Assembly (NCBI RefSeq): GCF_020379485.1
Contig: NC_063452.1
Span: 8,225,065-8,289,064 of the forward strand
DNA length: 64,000 bases
Direction of reading: 5' to 3'
Source: Brassica napus
Taxonomy: Eukaryota; Streptophyta; Magnoliopsida; Brassicales; Brassicaceae
The first letter of the stretch is position 1; each line of letters opens with the position of its first letter. Below, piece by piece: positions 47,539-58,730 of this stretch. The notes under the pieces were generated by a model. That model was given only the letters and a program-made list of their open reading frames with translations, ran no database searches and had not been told where the DNA came from. Both the position numbers and the translations under genes were made by a program.

Positions 47539-48332
47539 TCAAGAGTTCAGATCATTGGATACCAATTCAAGAACTGAATTAACTATAACTTCAGGACTGA
47601 GAACCACACTGACTTTGAATATCTTTTCACAGTCATCAGCTTCAAGCAGATCAAATTGAGACCGGAGAAGAGTGAGAGGCATGAAATGTTCACCCTCCGA
47701 AGCTCTCTTCTGCAACCGAGCAGCGATCACCTCTGCATTGCCTTCCAGCAACACAAACTTCACCTTGCAACTCGAATAGCTTCCCGGTTTGTAATCAGGA
47801 TCAGAGCCTCTCAAGATTTCTCTGTACTGCTTTCTCAACGAAGAACACGCGAGAACAACGGTTTGTCCATTGAGCAAACGTTCTCGCAAACTCTCTTGTA
47901 TTTTTTCGAGCCATGGCATCCGGTCTTCATCTGAAAGAGCAATGCCTTGGCGCATTTTATCTGGGTTGAACCATGAGCAAGGTGTTGTTAACACATGAAA
48001 ACTCTGTTTTGTCAAAATTCTTTGATTCTTTTTACCTCTGTTTGATGAAGAGTGGAAATCGTCAGCGTCAAGAAAGTCGCAAGATAGTGCTGTTCCCAAC
48101 ATCTTTCCTATGGTACTAGCAAGGTCAAGAAAAAATTTGTCCAATCACAACATGGTAACAGACGACTTTAACAAAAAAAATAATAATAAGAACTTACGAT
48201 TTGCCTGCTCCGCTTACGCCCATAATCACAATGACTTTGCCTGTTACTATGATACACAAGAAGAATTAGTGAAAAACATATGAGAACATTGATAAGAACA
48301 TGTTAAAGCTTACCGTCATTGTTTGTCGACAT
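47539..48332 (-). CDS. Gluconokinase-like P-loop kinase
   Basis: Four exons on the minus strand: 48332-48314, 48246-48198, 48115-48036 and 47960-47539. They total 570 nt, 189 aa, with GT-AG junctions in phase. The Walker A motif is GVSGAGKST, split by intron 2. Next come CDFLDADDFHS and the conserved PDKMRQGIALSDEDRMPWL, typical of carbohydrate kinases of the GntK family, then LACSSLRKQYREILRG and the C-terminal MPLTLLRSQFDLLE. The expected reaction is ATP + D-gluconate to 6-phosphogluconate, feeding the pentose-phosphate pathway, probably in the cytosol. The likely orthologue is At2g16790, same length from memory. Intron 3 is 75 nt with no in-frame stop, so its retention would insert 25 residues. 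Confidence 0.9.
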
Positions 48333-49363
48333 GTCTGATCAAAACAGAGTTTGGTGATTTTTTGAAAGAAACAATCTGTGAGCAAGAAAACAAAACATAT
48401 ATCTGCTTAATAATCTGTTAACAAGAAAACAAACAACATGTCTCTATACATCTTTTACTGGTGAAAGTTTTTAATATTAAACAATTAAAATACCTAAAGC
48501 TCTTAATCTTAGCTTATAAACTACGTTACGAGAATGTTCAAGATAGAACTATATCACAAACGTTTGACGTTGATGCTGAGTCACATGATTTCCCAATAAT
48601 GTCGGAAAGAGTACATGACCATTCAAAAGAATGCTGGCTTTTCATAAGTCAAAAAGTCAAGAACAGAACAGATACATAGCAATGATGATACGTTTAACAT
48701 TCTTTGGTTTCTTACTGTCAAATGAAACTTTTTCTAATCGAATATTAGCCTTCTCTTAGAATACAAAAAAGAGGATCGACAATCTGATGAAAATCAAAGA
48801 CTTACGGGTGAGCCAATTGTGAGTGTTGATCAATCACAAAAACGCGACCTTGAAGAAGAATATGAAAGGAAATTAGACAAATTGGGATTGCAATAATGAA
48901 AAATGATAATTGAGGTAATAAAAGTTTGGTAGGTGCGAGAGAGAGAAAGATGGACTTTTGCAGAGAGATATGGAAAAGAGGAGAAGAACCAAAAATGAAA
49001 ATGATCTACTTCTCTAGTTCACAAATACAATAAAGATACATTATTTATTAATAATTTTTTTTGTAACTTTTATTAAAAAAAATTTCATAGAAGTACGCTG
49101 TATTTTTTTGATAAATGTAGATTAATTTTTATTCATGATTCCAGTACACCAACCAAACATACAGATTGGCAAGAAATAATTAATAAAAAATACTTTATAA
49201 TATTGAATAATTTTTTTTATATGGAACACGTTATAAGTTATTTTGTTTCCGTGGAAATATTTTTGAGAAATTGCATTTCCTATACAATTTTAAATTGAAT
49301 ACAAAACCAAATTGAATATGATTACTAATTCGGCAAATTAAACGATTTTTAAAAACTATAAAT
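48333..49363. other. Upstream region of the gluconokinase gene
   Basis: It should hold the promoter and 5' UTR of the minus-strand kinase. Short ORFs such as 48461-48679 have no family match that I can see. Confidence 0.4.
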
Positions 49364-50590
49364 TTGAATCTACGTTTTTTTTAAACACTGAAAGTTTATT
49401 AGAAGATTGAAACAAAAGTTATAAACCAAAACTGGAAAGGATTAACATCCTTCCAGAAGTGAAGCCGTCTTCCAGAAGTGAAGCCAGCGAGTTCGAAGTA
49501 CGAACATCCCGAAAATAAAAAGTTCAAACAAGGGAGACATAAACAAAACGATCTTACAAAAGCAAAAACAACAAACAAAGGATCTAAAGCATTATAGGCA
49601 AAAAGACCTAAGGATACAAAACCGAAGCTGAAAGCACGAAACACACATGAACCCTTCCATAGAAGCAATTTGTAGCTGGAGTTGAACCTAAGAACTAAGG
49701 ATCTGCGGAGTATCCAATCTAGAGGAAGTCAAAGCACGATCCTAACAAGTAACAACACCGGCGAAGAGGATCATGTAATAGAAACAAGCAACAACACCGA
49801 ACTACTTACACCACGCTTACATCAAGAATCACCACCTGCAACATAACACTGGCACAAGGTAAACCTTGAAACTCCAATAGGGCAAAACGTCTAAGAGGAT
49901 CAAAGGTTCTTACACATGGGCACTCATGTACCCAGCTTAGCCCATCTACAAGCACAAAGCTGGTCACGTCCTCGCAAGAGAAGAAACCAAAGATCGAGAC
50001 CACTGCATCGTCCTTAAACCAATCTCCCCAAACAGAGAAGAAGATTGTAGATGGCTCCACAGCAAACTCACATCCGAGAGACGAAACCCCAAACCGAGAC
50101 CAGACCAAAAGCGAAGAAGCAAGACTCGCGAAGACATGGAGAAGTAGAGGTACCCAGATCTAGAAGCGATGATTAGACCCAATGCCACCATGATCCTTTG
50201 TTAAACCGTTGAAAAAGCACATGCATGAAGAGAAAACTTCAGATCTGCCATGGATCTACAGACATGCAAGCTCCTAAACGCCGACTCTTCTGCAAACAAC
50301 CGACCTTTAAACCTCGCCCTCTTTCCAGATCACGATGCCTCCACCGAATTCAAGAACCACCACCGGCTCATAGAACCAGAGAAGCATAGAAGCACCAGAA
50401 TTAAGACATATCGGCCCACAGAACCGGAGAAAGCAGAGAAGCAAACTGAAAACGAGATAATAAAAAAGAGAAACTCCGCCTACCGGCAAGGAACGCACGG
50501 CGGTAGAGGAGAACTTGCCTAGGTTTGAAAGTTCTATGTAGAGAGCGTTTTTTTTTTCTCGTCTTCTCCCGAGACCTTGAATCTACGTTT
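49364..50590 (-). mobile_element. Polyadenylated non-LTR retroposon, minus strand (about 1.2 kb)
   Basis: The body is 49378-50576, flanked by a perfect 14-bp repeat TTGAATCTACGTTT (49364-49377 and 50577-50590). A T tract at the left end (49375-49382) is the poly(A) tail of the minus-strand RNA. The insert is GC-richer than its surroundings. Its minus-strand 3' end reads TAATAAACTTTCAGTGTTTAAAA. No reverse transcriptase is encoded; ORFs such as 50108-49806 carry no known domain. It resembles the retroposon at 31257 in structure (Sadhu-like) and is probably the same class. Confidence 0.75.
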
Positions 50591-51209
50591 ACAAAAGGAT
50601 ATCATTCAAATTAACATTATATCTAAAAAGTTCATTTATCTTAACGAAACAAGAAAACTATTTTACTATTTTATCTTTCTATAGTTTACATTCAATAGAA
50701 AAGTATGATTTGTATACCTCGTAATTTTTTTTAATTAAATTGATCTAATAACTTTTCTATAGATGTATATGCTATAGCTTTATATTTTCCCCATGGCACA
50801 TAAAATATTGTTTTTTAAACATGGTTTTACAACAATTTATATTTTTTTTGGCTATACTTTTAGAAATTAACTTAAAACATGATTGATATTATTAAAGTTG
50901 TATATAAAAGTTAAAGCTAAATAAGGTTATCTATAACTCGACCAATCACTATTTTTATGTTTCAGTAGTATCACAAAAAAAATCTATTTTATTTCACTCT
51001 AATATTTTTAAAAAAGCAAATCAAAATCTAATATATTTTTAAATTAAAAAAAAATAAAATAGATTTTACTACAAAAATAAAATTATCAAACTATATAAAA
51101 TATATTCATATAACAAGTATATGATTAATTAAACATATTAAATAATATAAATATTAAAATTTAAATAAAATACATTAAATTATATATATGGTATATTTGA
51201 GTTTACAAT
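50591..51209. other. AT-rich intergenic DNA, no genes seen
   Basis: Very AT-rich with poly(A) and poly(T) runs. No element ends or coding sequence are supported. Confidence 0.5.
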
Positions 51210-51679
51210 TTAAGATAATCAGATCAATCTTATTTCTAGATATTTTATTCTATATATTGATATAGAATAAAATATTCTATATATTGATATAGAATAAAAT
51301 ATGAAAAAAAGATAAAAATAGCACTAAATCAAGTTTATGTTTCCAAACTAGCACTCAAGGTTAAAAGTCACAAAAATAGCACTTAATGTTTTATCAAAAG
51401 TCACAAACTTAGGGTTTAGAGTTAAAGGGTGGGGTTTAGGATTTAGGGTTTAGGGTTTAGAGTTTAGGGTTTAGAGTTGAGAAATGAGGTTTTGGGGATA
51501 AGATTTCAAATTTTGAAAAATAAAAAAATTAAAATTTTCAAAGGATAAACTTAGAAATGTGTTATTTTGGTCATTTTAGTTTTTGAGTACTATTTTTGTG
51601 ATATAAATTTAGAAAGATGTTATTTTGGAGATTTGCCCATAAAATATCTTAAGATAATCAGATCAATCTTATTTCTAGA
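51210..51679. repeat. Insert flanked by 31-bp direct repeats, with TTTAGGG-like core
   Basis: The same 31 bases (starting TTAAGATAATCAG, ending TATTTCTAGA) occur at 51210-51240 and 51649-51679. Between them are a tandem TATTCTATATATTGATATAG repeat (about 51245-51300), AAAAATAGCACT-type repeats and a telomere-like tract. The inner part resembles a common crucifer MULE-type repeat with ends in AAAATAGCAC. Confidence 0.75.
51409..51478 (+). repeat. Interstitial degenerate telomere-like repeats
   Basis: About nine TTTAGGG or near-TTTAGGG units in 70 bp (GTTTAGGATTTAGGGTTTAGGGTTTAG-like order). Plant telomeres are TTTAGGG arrays, but this is short, degenerate and internal to a repeat. Confidence 0.8.
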
Positions 51680-51987
51680 AATTTTTTTCCAAAACCAGAG
51701 TTATAAAATTGGAATTTCACCATATTTTGGCAACTACAATTAGCAAAAAAAATATCTTTTAAAGAAAACATATATCTTCTTGAAAGAATTACATTCTTTC
51801 CCAGAGAAATCGTAGCTTATACTTTTTCGATATTTTTCATACTAATATAATATTTATTTATATGCAGAGAAGCAGCAAAATAACTTTTTAAAAAGTTTTA
51901 TCCTCACCGATTGGGAGCAGAGTCTCCCCCTCCCCCTCTCTCTCTCTTTGCCGTGGAGCTCATCAGACGACAGAGAAGTAGACGCCC

Positions 51988-53255
51988 ATGGATAGACTTC
52001 TTCAACCACCGTCTTCTTCCATACTCGCCCCCTCCAAATCCCAATTAAGAGCACCTCCGTTGCTCCTCCGTGTCCACCGTCTCGACTCTCCCAGTCTTAT
52101 CCCTGCCTCCCCGCGCCGGGTGAGTTCCATCTCCTGCCTCTTCCGCCACAATCCTTCGCCGACTACGTCTCCAGGATCGAATCAAGCTAGAAACCTCTCG
52201 TCTTCCTCTCCGAAAGCCGACGAGTCAAAACCTAATCCAGGGTTTCTCGAACAGATCGTGCGGAGTTATGAGCAGAGAAAGGTATATAATCGTCACTAGC
52301 TATGAATCTTCTAGTCTATATCGATGTCTTGTGAGCCTTAATCAGTGGATATGTATTCAGTTCTTGTTACAAGATTGTTTCTTTGTGTACTTTACATTCA
52401 AAGGTCACAGCTTTATCCGAATCTTTGTGTTTCTTGCAGACGTTATCAGCTGGAACAATCATACTAATCTCTGCCGTAGTGGCACTTTTGCTTAACCCCA
52501 TCGTTGCGCCACCTGCTTTTGCTAGCTTCCAAGCCGCTGCTAAATCTAGCGGCGCTGCTGTTGGTGGGAAACTCCTCCGGACCGAAGTACTGACGAGTGC
52601 CTGGACCGGTTTCTTCGCTGGCTGCTTACACACACTCTCCGGCCCCGATCACCTCGCTGCTTTGGCTCCACTCTCCATCGGACGGACGAGGATGGAGAGT
52701 GCTGCGGTTGGAGCTCTCTGGGGATGTGGCCACGACGCTGGCCAACTCATCTTTGGTCTCCTGTTTCTGCTTCTAAAGGATAGGCTCCACATTGAGGTTA
52801 TAAGAACTTGGGGTACACGAGTCGTGGGCTTGACCCTTCTTGTGATCGGCGCTATGGGGATCAAAGAAGCTTCCGAAATCCCTGAACCGTGTGTGGTTTC
52901 GTTGGAGAATGGGGAGGAGACGGATGAGAAGAGCTCAAAGAAGAAGAAGAAGATAGGGTTTGCGACTTTTGCGACGGGGATTGTCCATGGGCTGCAACCG
53001 GATGCTCTGATGATGGTGTTGCCCGCACTGGCGCTTCCTTCTCGGGTAGCAGGTGCTGCGTTTCTGATCATGTTCTTGCTTGGTACGGTGATTGCGATGG
53101 GGAGCTACACGGTGTTTATAGGGTCTTGTAGCGAGGCGTTGAAGGAGAAGGTTCCTAGGATCACGGAGAAACTAACATGGGCGTCTTCTCTTGTGGCTAT
53201 TGGACTGGGATTGGCAATTATTGTCAGCCAGTTCTTTGGATTCAGCCTGTACTGA
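51988..53255 (+). CDS. Plastid high-affinity nickel-transport (NicO/RcnA-like) membrane protein
   Basis: Two exons, 51988-52281 and 52440-53255 (1110 nt, 369 aa), with a GT-AG intron in phase. The first about 85 residues are Ser/Pro/Arg-rich without acidic residues (MDRLLQPPSSSILAPSKSQL...), a likely chloroplast transit peptide. The membrane part starts with TIILISAVVALLLNP. The family's metal-binding HxxxGPDHLAAL-type motif is seen as LHTLSGPDHLAALAP, then GCGHDAGQLIFGLLFLLL, a charged loop (ENGEETDEKSSKKKKKIG) and GIVHGLQPDALMMVLPALALPS. Further helices run to FGFSLY. The family moves Ni/Co or other divalent ions; plant function is not certain. The likely orthologue is At2g16800. No defects are seen. 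Confidence 0.9.
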
Positions 53256-53561
53256 GATGCAAGCATCTGCAAGCCTTTGTAGCTTTTAGAAGATTTGATT
53301 TTTGCATGTACCAACAAAGCCTGTATCTTGCTTCAGAATCCCTTTTCCTGCTGTTTGGATTTGGCTCCCTAATTTTGTGAGCATTCTATATTTTGTATTT
53401 TGCTAAGCTTTACCGAACAATGTCAACCATGAATGCTTTAGATAATATAAAGTAGGTGTAGCCAACTTGTCATGCTTTGCTTTTATGTTTAAGTTTCTAA
53501 GAGCAATCTCATCGGTGTGTTTTCAACCTAAAGTTCTCAAAATACATATTTACGGAAAGTC
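53256..53561. other. 3' flank of the nickel-transport gene
   Basis: It contains the 3' UTR and poly(A) signals and ends at the TTA target duplication of the Harbinger element. The phrase AGAGCAATCTCATCGGTG at about 53500 resembles a MITE end, but no partner was found. Confidence 0.4.
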
Positions 53562-53564
53562 TTA

Positions 53565-53586
53565 GAGCATCATTATTGCTAGGACC
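53565..53586 (+). repeat. Left terminal inverted repeat of the Harbinger element
   Basis: GAGCATCATTATTGCTAGGA and following bases pair with the right end, allowing a two-base gap and about three mismatches. Confidence 0.85.
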
Positions 53587-53922
53587 AAATTGTGTGTATT
53601 TAGCTTATTTTAATGTTATTGTGATGTTAAGAGACAAATGTTAGGGACAATCTCAAAAGTGTAGATTATTGCTAGGATTTTTAGTGGTTTTTTAGTAAAT
53701 TAATTATTTATTTTTATAAGTAATGACATATAAAGGATAAGTTTTAAATAAAACATTTAACATTTAAATAGAAAACACAAACACAAGAAAATTACAAAGT
53801 TTCAAAAAAAAAAAATTACAAACATCATAAATAAAAGCAAAGAAACATTTTATTGAATTCATAGAAACTTAAACATTATATATAATTTGGAAGATGTCCA
53901 AATTTTTCTCATATATTTTCAG

Positions 53923-55053
53923 TCAAATCTTCTTTAATTGTTGATGGATTTGTGGATCCCGAACTTCTTTGCGACGATCAATTGTATTGCCGTGTTTTGT
54001 AGACTTTTTAACGGCAAATGTAAGATCCTCATCTTGAAATTTTTCAAGAGTGTTTGAATCTCGTTCATCTTGGACAATCATATTATGGAGTATGAGACAT
54101 GCTCTCATAATATTTGATATTTTTTTCCCATAAATTAGAAAGATTTCTAACAACGGCAAACCTAGCTTGCAGGACCCCAAAGACGCGCTCAACATCTTTT
54201 CGAACGGATTCTTGGGTTTTGGCAAATAAACAATTTTTCGGACCTTGTGGTAGTTGGATAGATTGAATAAAAGTCGTCCATTTTGGATAAATACCATCCG
54301 TCAGATAGTAAGCCAAATTGTACTCCCTTCCGTTGACATAAAAGTTTACTTGCGGAGCTATCCCGTTAATAATGTCATCAAAAACAGGTGATCAATCAAG
54401 AATATTAAGATCGTTCATAGTACCTGGAGCTCCAAAAAATGCGTGCCATATCCAGAGGTCATATGAAGCAACCGCCTCCAACACAATTGTTGGTTTTCCG
54501 GTTCCCCGTGAATACATTCCTTTCCAAGCGGTGGGGTAATTCTTCCACTCCCAATGCATACAGTCGATGCTTCCAATCATCCCGGGAAATCCACGTTGTT
54601 CACCAACAAGGAGTAGTCTTTCAAGTCCTCCGGTGTGGGACGCCTGAGGTATTGATCGCCAAACAAGTGGATTATTCCGGCGGTAAAATGGTGCAAACAT
54701 TTTCGAGCTGTTGTTTCACCAAGTCGTACATATTCGTCAACTGTATCAGCTCCACCATCATACGCCAATTGACGAATTGTTGCGGTACATTTCTGGAGCG
54801 GAGATAGACTCGACCGTCCGACTGCATCTTCTGTTGGTCGAAAATACTCTACTTCTGTAGAGAGACGATGGACAATACTCAAGAACAATGGTTTGTTCAT
54901 TCGAAACCGTCGCCGGAATAAATTGTGAGAGTATGTTGGAGTTTCGCTAAAATAATCATTCCAAAGCTTCTCGTGGTCTTCTTCTCGGTTTCTCTCGATA
55001 AAAATACGTTTTTTTCGCTCTTTTGGTTTTGGAAAAAGATCAGGGTTTTCCAA
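53923..55053 (-). pseudogene. HARBI1-type DDE transposase, frameshifted
   Basis: The first frame (55053-54577) reads MENPDLFPKPKERKKRIF, then YFSETPTYSHNLFRRRFRMN and the helix-turn-helix-like CTATIRQLAYDGGADTVDEY. About 54628 a one-base deletion shifts to a second frame with the first catalytic Asp in MIGSIDCMHWEW and the second in GAPGTMNDLNILD. There a TGA (about 54388-54390, a likely CGA-to-TGA change) interrupts before NLAYYLTDGIYPKW. The catalytic Glu region is ESVRKDVERVFGVLQARF. A second shift at about 54120 leads to RACLILHNMIVQDE. The full DDE triad is visible but split over three breaks. Such transposases cut at the terminal repeats together with the Myb-like partner. Confidence 0.9.
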
Positions 55054-55732
55054 AAAATCATCAAATATGTTATCAAAATCCTCATCATCATCTTTGGTAA
55101 TGATAATGGGAAGAAGAAGCCATTTAAAATTTTAAAAGAAAGAACATGTATTTAAAGTGAGCATACGAGTGATGATTTGAATATATGTTATGAGAGAAGA
55201 TGATGAAGTATTTATAGAAACTAGAAAATGTATCTTGTGATATTTGAAGTATACATCTTGTGATGGCATCTTGTTTTCTTGTGGAAGAAATAAACAACCC
55301 ATGTGACTCTTGAGTACATCTTGTGATACTATAGTACATCTTGTGATACTAACAAACAAACAACCCATGTAAATAGCATGTGAGTCTTGAGTAGCTTGTG
55401 ATATTTTGGTTATTTTTACTACCAGCAAACGAGAAAGACATGTTCATCTTTCATTAGACTTCTAACATAGACATAGAGTTCATTTACACTTTTAACATTA
55501 GACATAAGAGTTCATTAAGACATCTGATTCATTACACATGAAACATAAGACATAGAAAGAGTTCAAATCCATTACAAATTACACATGAGTTCAAATTCGA
55601 CACAAATTACACATGAGTTAACATGAGTTCAAATTACACAAAGCCGAGAAAGACTTCAAAGAGTTCAAAGCCGAGAAAGACTTCAAATCCATTACAAATT
55701 ACACATGAAACTAAAACCATAACTCATTTGAT

Positions 55733-56274
55733 TTACTTAAACATGAGAAGCATTCCTATTAAAACTAATACGAAAACCATTATACCAACCAAGTATTCAA
55801 AGCCATTGGTAAACTTTGATTTCTTCTTAGCTAACTCACACACCATCTTCTCTACCGTATCCAGTTTCTGCTGAGTCTCATAGTCACTCAACAAGGCTAG
55901 AGCTTCTACCTTTTCAGCCAATTGAAGTGTGTGTATATCTCTGGCTCTCATCTCCTCCATAACCGCCACATCCCACCATTTCCATACATGGCACTCTCCA
56001 TCATCAACATTATCACAGTGTAGTATCTTCTTCCCGGATCATTTCTAGTGTAAGATGTGGCTAGAACAGGTTGACTACCACAGTAGCATGTCAGCGGAAA
56101 TCCAAACTCAACATCGGGTTGAGGAGGATACTGAACCAGCTCACCATAATTGTACCTTATCTCAGCTTGGTTTCGATGTATAAGATCTTCTGTCTCGCTG
56201 TAGATATTGTCAGATGTCTCCCCACCATACTCCTCTGATTCAGAAGGCTGGCTATATCTATAGTCATGTCCCAT
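55733..56274 (-). pseudogene. GRF zinc-finger protein with C-terminal membrane segment (Harbinger ORF3), one frameshift
   Basis: The first frame starts MGHDYRYSQPSESEEYGGET at 56274 and reaches CYCGSQPVLATSYTRNDPGR, the start of a GRF zinc finger (CxCG ... NPGRRFY). A one-base deletion at about 56015-56021 breaks it inside the expected YYxC. The other frame continues with GECHVWKWWD (matching the GRF C-x-F/V-W-x-W-D end). Then there is a helical coiled-coil region (RARDIHTLQLAEKVEALALL, DTVEKMVCELAKKK) and a terminal hydrophobic segment (LVGIMVFVLVLIGMLLMF). Plant GRF proteins of this layout exist as uncharacterised families. Lying between the Myb and transposase ORFs, in the same direction and inside the terminal repeats, it is part of the element. 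Confidence 0.8.
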
Positions 56275-56549
56275 GTTCAGCTAAACCTGGAGAAACAAAA
56301 GACAAGGTCAAGATATTACAAAGAAAGGCTTAAATGCTCAGAAAAAAATTGATTTGGCTCTTATACAAATTACACATGAAACAAAACCATAGAAACAAGA
56401 CATCATAAAAGCAAACATGAGATTTCATTATTTCAAAGGTGGTCATAGAAGCAAACATGAGTGGATCTTATTACAGACATAGTTATTAGAAAGTTAAAAG
56501 CTAATTAGGACATTATTGTTTCAGAAATACTGGGCTAGAAGCCTATTCT

Positions 56550-57401
56550 TCACATTTCTTCAGCCTCACTGAGTGGATCGTTTTTTGCAAGGAGAGTGTC
56601 TAGTATGGCTAGCTTAGACAGCTTCTCCTTCATCGCCAAATCCTCCTTCTTCATTTCCCAAATGCTCTTATACTCATCAACAGTCTTCCCTTGAGCTGTA
56701 TTCCTTCTTGCTTTTGCAGCCCTGATACCTTCAGGGCGGGTCTCATTATCACCAACATTGACAGATGCTTGGGAACCTTCGACACAATCTTTTCTCTTTG
56801 AACTCCCACTAGCCTTAGGAGGGTTAAGGTTAAGCCATTTCTGGTCATACCTCAACACACACCATGCATGCTCAAGGTTAAACTTGATCTTATGATCAGA
56901 GTAGAAGATGTCGTGAGCCACATTGAGAACATCATTCTCGTTTTGACCACTGCAATTTTGTCTCTCTGCGGCTGCATATGCGCCACAGAACTTGTTGGTT
57001 AGATCATTTATTTTGTGCCACCGCTGCTTCAAATGTTTATGTTCCCTCTTTGCACCACCGTCTGTACCATGAGGACTTGCAGCGAAGTATTCACCAACTC
57101 TTTTCCAGAAGTTCTGTAACTTTTGTTCATTGCCGACAATAGCATCCTTGGATGTGTTAAGCCAGGCACTGATTAGCACCTCATCATCAGCTGGTGTCCA
57201 TTTCTGTCTCTTCCCACGCTCCGCGGGTGTGTCTTCAGGTGGAGTTGGAGCCTCAGACTGTTGGGAACTGAACGGAGGGATTTCTGATGCTCCAGAATGA
57301 AAACTCTCATAAAGAAAGTTTCCATTGAGAACACTTTCGTGTTCACTGTTAAGAAGGCCTAAATAGCCAGAAGACTGGCTATATGGAATCCTTGAACCCA
57401 T
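56550..57401 (-). CDS. Harbinger Myb/SANT-like DNA-binding protein (ORF1, 283 aa)
   Basis: This is an intact frame. N-terminal Ser/Gln-rich part MGSRIPYSQSSGYLGLLNSE; a trihelix/SANT-like DNA-binding domain at residues about 65-140 (KWTPADDEVLISAWLNTS, then NFWKRVGEYF and KQRWHKINDLTNKFCGAY); a conserved block WCVLRYDQKWLNL; a basic SGSSKRKDC linker; and a C-terminal helix (VDEYKSIWEMKKEDLAMKEK ... SEAEEM). In PIF/Harbinger elements this partner binds subterminal DNA and brings the transposase into the nucleus. Genome annotations of Brassica often label such proteins 'glutathione S-transferase T3-like', which this sequence does not support. It is the only undamaged ORF of the element. Confidence 0.9.
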   Translation of the reverse strand: MGSRIPYSQSSGYLGLLNSEHESVLNGNFLYESFHSGASEIPPFSSQQSEAPTPPEDTPAERGKRQKWTPADDEVLISAWLNTSKDAIVGNEQKLQNFWKRVGEYFAASPHGTDGGAKREHKHLKQRWHKINDLTNKFCGAYAAAERQNCSGQNENDVLNVAHDIFYSDHKIKFNLEHAWCVLRYDQKWLNLNPPKASGSSKRKDCVEGSQASVNVGDNETRPEGIRAAKARRNTAQGKTVDEYKSIWEMKKEDLAMKEKLSKLAILDTLLAKNDPLSEAEEM

Positions 57402-58440
57402 AGCACTAGAAGAGAGAAGGGATTATAGAAGAGAAAGGTAAATTGTTTCGGGTTTTACCAGAGAAGAGAGAAAGAAGATGATGGAGATTGAAGGATAGCT
57501 TGAAGGATGGTTGGTGTTTAATAGGAACTGTAATAAGTAATAACCATAATGACCTAACCATAAACTACGAAAGTCAAATCAGAGTTATTACACATCTCGT
57601 CAATCATACTATACAATTCAATTCACTTACTTTCCATTAAAATAAAACAGGATTTGGTTGCAAACAAACTAGATTATCATCTCACTACATCAAATAAGAC
57701 AGGATTTGGTTGCAAACAAACTAGACTATACATACAAGATTACATCTATGAAATTAGAGTTCATGCCTACCAAAGTCTAATCAGAGTTACTGCACATTTA
57801 CACAACCAACCTTTACAAGTGATTAAGTTACCCAACCAACCATGCCTACCAAAGTCTAATCAGAGTTCATGCCTACACGTTTTCAATCCGACTTATCAAT
57901 TCATTAAGTGGAGCTACTAGTAACAACTATTGGAGTTCAAGTGAAAGTGAATTACCTTGTACTTTCGACGAAATGGTTGTTATTCTTTGAATTGTTAATT
58001 ATCCGGGTTATTGAGAGCCAAACGAACCTCACCTAATAGCAGACTCACAATCAAACGAAAAAATAGATATCAGTTTCATCAAATAAGTAATGATTTTGCA
58101 AACAATATACCACAAATAATCACACAGAACAATATATTTTACAACTTCACCATACTCTCTCACAGACTAGAAAGACGATAATATATTTTCAAAACCCTAA
58201 AGTTACACTAGTTTTCACTATATTTTACGCAAACACCAAACAGACAATCAGACACGGCAATCATAACCAAATATCAACACATATCACAAAGCCGATTCAA
58301 AATTTTGAAGACACTATATCTACAACGACAACAAAATCCTCATCCAAGGAAGTAGATCGACAACGACAACAAAATAGATACAAATACTCAATAAGGTGGA
58401 GGAACACATACCTTCTTCACCTTCGTATTCAGTAAAACGC
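57402..58440. other. Harbinger 5' region, non-coding
   Basis: Upstream (minus-strand sense) of the Myb-like ORF and inside the terminal repeats. It includes direct repeats of GGATTTGGTTGCAAACAAACTAG (positions about 57652 and 57703) and CATGCCTACCAAAGTCTAATC (about 57764 and 57841). It is presumably promoter, leader and possible introns of the element. Confidence 0.5.
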
Positions 58441-58445
58441 TGTCG

Positions 58446-58730
58446 GTGAGACAACAGATCCTCTATACTGCGTTCGAAATCAAAGAGAGGAGAACCGTCG
58501 AGACCGAAGCGCCGTCGAGACAGAAGCCCCGGCGAGAGAGAAGCAACGTCGCGAGAGAATTTCCGTGGAGAGAGATCCACCGTCAAGAGAGACAACATAT
58601 CCTTTGTACTGCGTTCGAAATCAAGGAGAGGAGAACCGTCGAGACTGAAGCGCCGGCGAGACAGAAGCGACGTCGCGAGAGAATCGTCGTGGAGAGAGAT
58701 CCGCCGTCGAGAGAGAATCGCACTGTCAAT
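58446..58730 (-). repeat. Two-copy 141-bp tandem duplication near the Harbinger right end
   Basis: Copies begin at about 58447 (GAGACAACAGATCCTC) and 58588 (GAGACAACATATCCTT). Shared landmarks such as CGTTCGAAATCAA recur at 58471 and 58612, exactly 141 bp apart. Within each copy are shorter GTCGAGA/GCGAGAGA repeats. Open frames on both strands here come from the repeat composition. Confidence 0.85.

Noticed and set aside
49399..50522. Several ORFs within the reverse-strand retroposon
   Set aside because: Open frames occur on both strands, no known domain, and they lie between the retroposon's target duplications.
51409..51478. Chromosome end or large interstitial telomere
   Set aside because: Only about 70 bp of degenerate TTTAGGG units inside a dispersed repeat, between normal genes.
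56550..57401. 'Glutathione S-transferase T3-like' label used in some annotations
   Set aside because: No GST fold or motifs are visible; the SANT-like domain and Harbinger context explain the protein.
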